DNA from: a bacterium
Lineage (GTDB): Bacteria > Verrucomicrobiota > Verrucomicrobiia > Limisphaerales > UBA11358
Direction: 5' to 3'
Assembly (NCBI GenBank): GCA_021813325.1
Contig: JAKALA010000008.1
Location: forward strand, 21,191 to 85,190
DNA length: 64,000 nt
Shown here: piece after piece, positions 61,927 to 64,000 of the stretch
How the letters are laid out: every line of letters starts with the position of its first letter
Position numbering within the stretch: the stretch's first letter is position 1
The notes under the pieces: model-generated
Seen by the model: the letters and a program-made list of their open reading frames with translations, nothing else
What the model was told of the DNA's origin: nothing
Database searches by the model: none
Made by a program: the position numbers and the translations under genes

Positions 61927-63717
61927 TTAGGCTTTGAGGACTTCGATGAATGCTTCCTGCGGAATGTTGACGTTGCCGATGGATTTCATCCGCTTTTTGC
62001 CTTCTTTTTGCTTCTCCAAAAGTTTGCGTTTGCGGGAGACGTCACCGCCGTAGCATTTTGCGGTCACGTCTTTCCGGAAAGCGCTCACCACTTCGGAGGC
62101 AACGATTTTGCCGCCAATGGTCGCCTGGATTTTTACTTGAAATTGCTGGCGTGGAATTACTTCCTTCAACTTTTCAGCCAGGGCGCGTCCCCTGCCCTCG
62201 GCTTTGGTGCGGTGAACAATACAGGAAAAGGCGTCCATCGGTTCGGCGTTCACCAGCATGTCGAGTTTGACCATGTCGCTTTCCAGGTAGCCCGCCGGCT
62301 CATAATCCATTGAACCAAAACCGCGGGTTATGCTTTTTATGCGATCATGGAAATCAATGAGGATCTCATTTAAAGGAATCAAGCTGGTCAACATGACGCG
62401 GCGCGAATCGAGTGTTTCCGTGTGATCCACGTTCCCGCGTTTTTCGGAGATCAAGGCCATCATGTCGCCAATATTTTCGTTCGGACAAATGACAAAGGAT
62501 TTGACCATCGGTTCCTCAATCTTGTCGATATATGTGACTTCAGGCAAAAATGCGGGATTATCGACTTCCTTTAAGATGCCGTCGGTGAGGGTGACTTTAT
62601 AGACCACGCTGGGATAAGTGGCGATAATGTCCATGTCGTATTCGCGACGAAGCCGTTCCTGCACGATTTCCAAGTGCAACAACCCGAGGAACCCGCAACG
62701 GAAGCCAAAGCCCAGCGCCACAGACGTTTCTGAAGAGTAAACGAAGGCTGAATCGTTTAACTTCAATTTTGCCATCGAAGATTTTAGCTGTTCGTAATCC
62801 GCCGTGTTGATCGGGTAAATGCCGCTGAACACCATCGGATGAATTTCCTTGAATCCAGGCAATTCACTGGACGGATTGCGAGCGTCCGTGATGGTATCCC
62901 CCATCTTAACGTCGCTTGGGGATTTGATATTCGCTGTCATGTAGCCGGTTTCACCGGCTTCAAGCTTCTCCCGCAAATAGGGCTTGGGGTTGAAACTGCC
63001 GACTTCCTTGACCTCAACGTTTCGGCCGGAATGCAACAATTTGACCATCATTCCCGGTTTAATCTCTCCGTTGAAAACGCGAATGTGGGTAACTACACCT
63101 TTGTAAGTGTCGAAATAAGAGTCAAATGCCAAGGCCTGCACGGAGGGTTCGCCGGTCGGCTTCGGCGGCGGAACTCGTTCGACAATGGCTTCCAGAATAT
63201 CATCAATGCCTATGCCTTGCTTGGCACTGCACGGAATGGCCCATTCACTGGGAATGGCCAGCACTTCTTCAAGCTGTTGCTTGGCTTGGGGCACGTTGGC
63301 GTGACCAAGGTCAATCTTGTTGATGACCGGAATGATGGTCAGGTTTTGCTTGGAAGCCAGATGAAAGTTGGCCACCGTTTGCGCTTCAACACCTTGCGCC
63401 GCATCGATCACCAGCAATGCACCTTCGCAAGCGCTCAGACTGCGGGAAACTTCGTAGGCAAAGTCCACATGGCCAGGGGTGTCGATAAGATTTAACTCAT
63501 AAGTCTCACCATTTTTGGCTTGGTAATACATGGTGACAGGATGGGCCTTGATCGTAATGCCGCGTTCGCGTTCAAGGTCCATCGCATCAAGCAATTGATC
63601 CGACATGTCCCTGGTGGCAATCGTCCCAGTTCGATGCAACAAGCGGTCGGACAACGTTGTCTTTCCGTGATCAATATGGGCAATGATGCTGAAATTTCTA
63701 ATGTGTGCCGGGTCCAT
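61927..63717 (-). CDS. lepA: Translation elongation factor 4
   Basis: HIRNFSIIAHIDHGKTTLSDRLLHRTGTI; DTPGHVDFAYEVSRSLSACEGALLVIDAAQGVEAQT; C-terminal AKCYGGDVSRKRKLLEKQKEGKKRMK. Confidence 0.98.
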   Translation of the reverse strand: MDPAHIRNFSIIAHIDHGKTTLSDRLLHRTGTIATRDMSDQLLDAMDLERERGITIKAHPVTMYYQAKNGETYELNLIDTPGHVDFAYEVSRSLSACEGALLVIDAAQGVEAQTVANFHLASKQNLTIIPVINKIDLGHANVPQAKQQLEEVLAIPSEWAIPCSAKQGIGIDDILEAIVERVPPPKPTGEPSVQALAFDSYFDTYKGVVTHIRVFNGEIKPGMMVKLLHSGRNVEVKEVGSFNPKPYLREKLEAGETGYMTANIKSPSDVKMGDTITDARNPSSELPGFKEIHPMVFSGIYPINTADYEQLKSSMAKLKLNDSAFVYSSETSVALGFGFRCGFLGLLHLEIVQERLRREYDMDIIATYPSVVYKVTLTDGILKEVDNPAFLPEVTYIDKIEEPMVKSFVICPNENIGDMMALISEKRGNVDHTETLDSRRVMLTSLIPLNEILIDFHDRIKSITRGFGSMDYEPAGYLESDMVKLDMLVNAEPMDAFSCIVHRTKAEGRGRALAEKLKEVIPRQQFQVKIQATIGGKIVASEVVSAFRKDVTAKCYGGDVSRKRKLLEKQKEGKKRMKSIGNVNIPQEAFIEVLKA

Positions 63718-63954
63718 TTATAAAATCAAAACTGTCGCAAATCCAAATTGCGATTCGAGCGCAACAGAATATCTGGATTAATTATGAAGAAAAGGAAATT
63801 TGAGGTTTGCCAAGACTCATATCCAACGGAATTGACAATGCTACCCAAGGACAAAAAAACATTGTTCGCTAAAAGAGGGTGTTACGAAAGCCAAAGCATG
63901 ACACTTTGATTTCATTGGGCATTTTGCGAATTTGTGTTGTATGTCGGCGAAACT

Positions 63955-63980
63955 GACCTTGCGGTTTGCCGCTCAAGGTC
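63955..63980. repeat. Stem-loop near right window edge, function unknown
   Basis: GACCTTG cgg tttg ccg ct CAAGGTC: 7-bp outer stem and 3-bp inner stem, in noncoding sequence upstream of lepA. Confidence 0.5.
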
Positions 63981-64000
63981 CAGCGGGAGTTGAACTGGCA

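Overview
The window is chromosomal DNA whose gene content and style suggest a Verrucomicrobia/PVC-type bacterium. The clues are DUF1559-type pseudopilins, many Tat-exported Gfo/Idh/MocA proteins, a DUF1080 + ThuA pair, sulfatase/GH genes, and Ig/LamG/Fn3 secreted proteins. This taxonomic call is inference. It is densely coded on both strands. Core genes recognised: metH (partial, runs off the left edge), a PPi-type phosphofructokinase, gmhB-like, glmS, uppS, an RluA-family synthase, a DEAD-box helicase, apbE, lepB and lepA. Accessory content: (i) an oxidoreductive sugar cluster (three Gfo/Idh/MocA genes, DoxX, sugar phosphate isomerase, DUF1080, ThuA; ~19.8-28.2 kb); (ii) a putative sulfated/mannose-rich glycan locus (sulfatase, SGNH hydrolase, GH92, GH38-like, AP-superfamily/TPR, alpha/beta hydrolase, Tat-exported GH2; ~33-46.4 kb), followed by a very large sensor kinase and a dual-receiver AraC regulator; (iii) large secreted LamG/Ig/Fn3 proteins, one with two apparent single-base frameshifts; (iv) an IS200-like transposase gene. 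The most unusual structure is a 95-bp four-hairpin palindromic element inserted in frame in the interdomain linker of metH. All calls come from reading the sequence and the supplied ORF translations; no searches were run.
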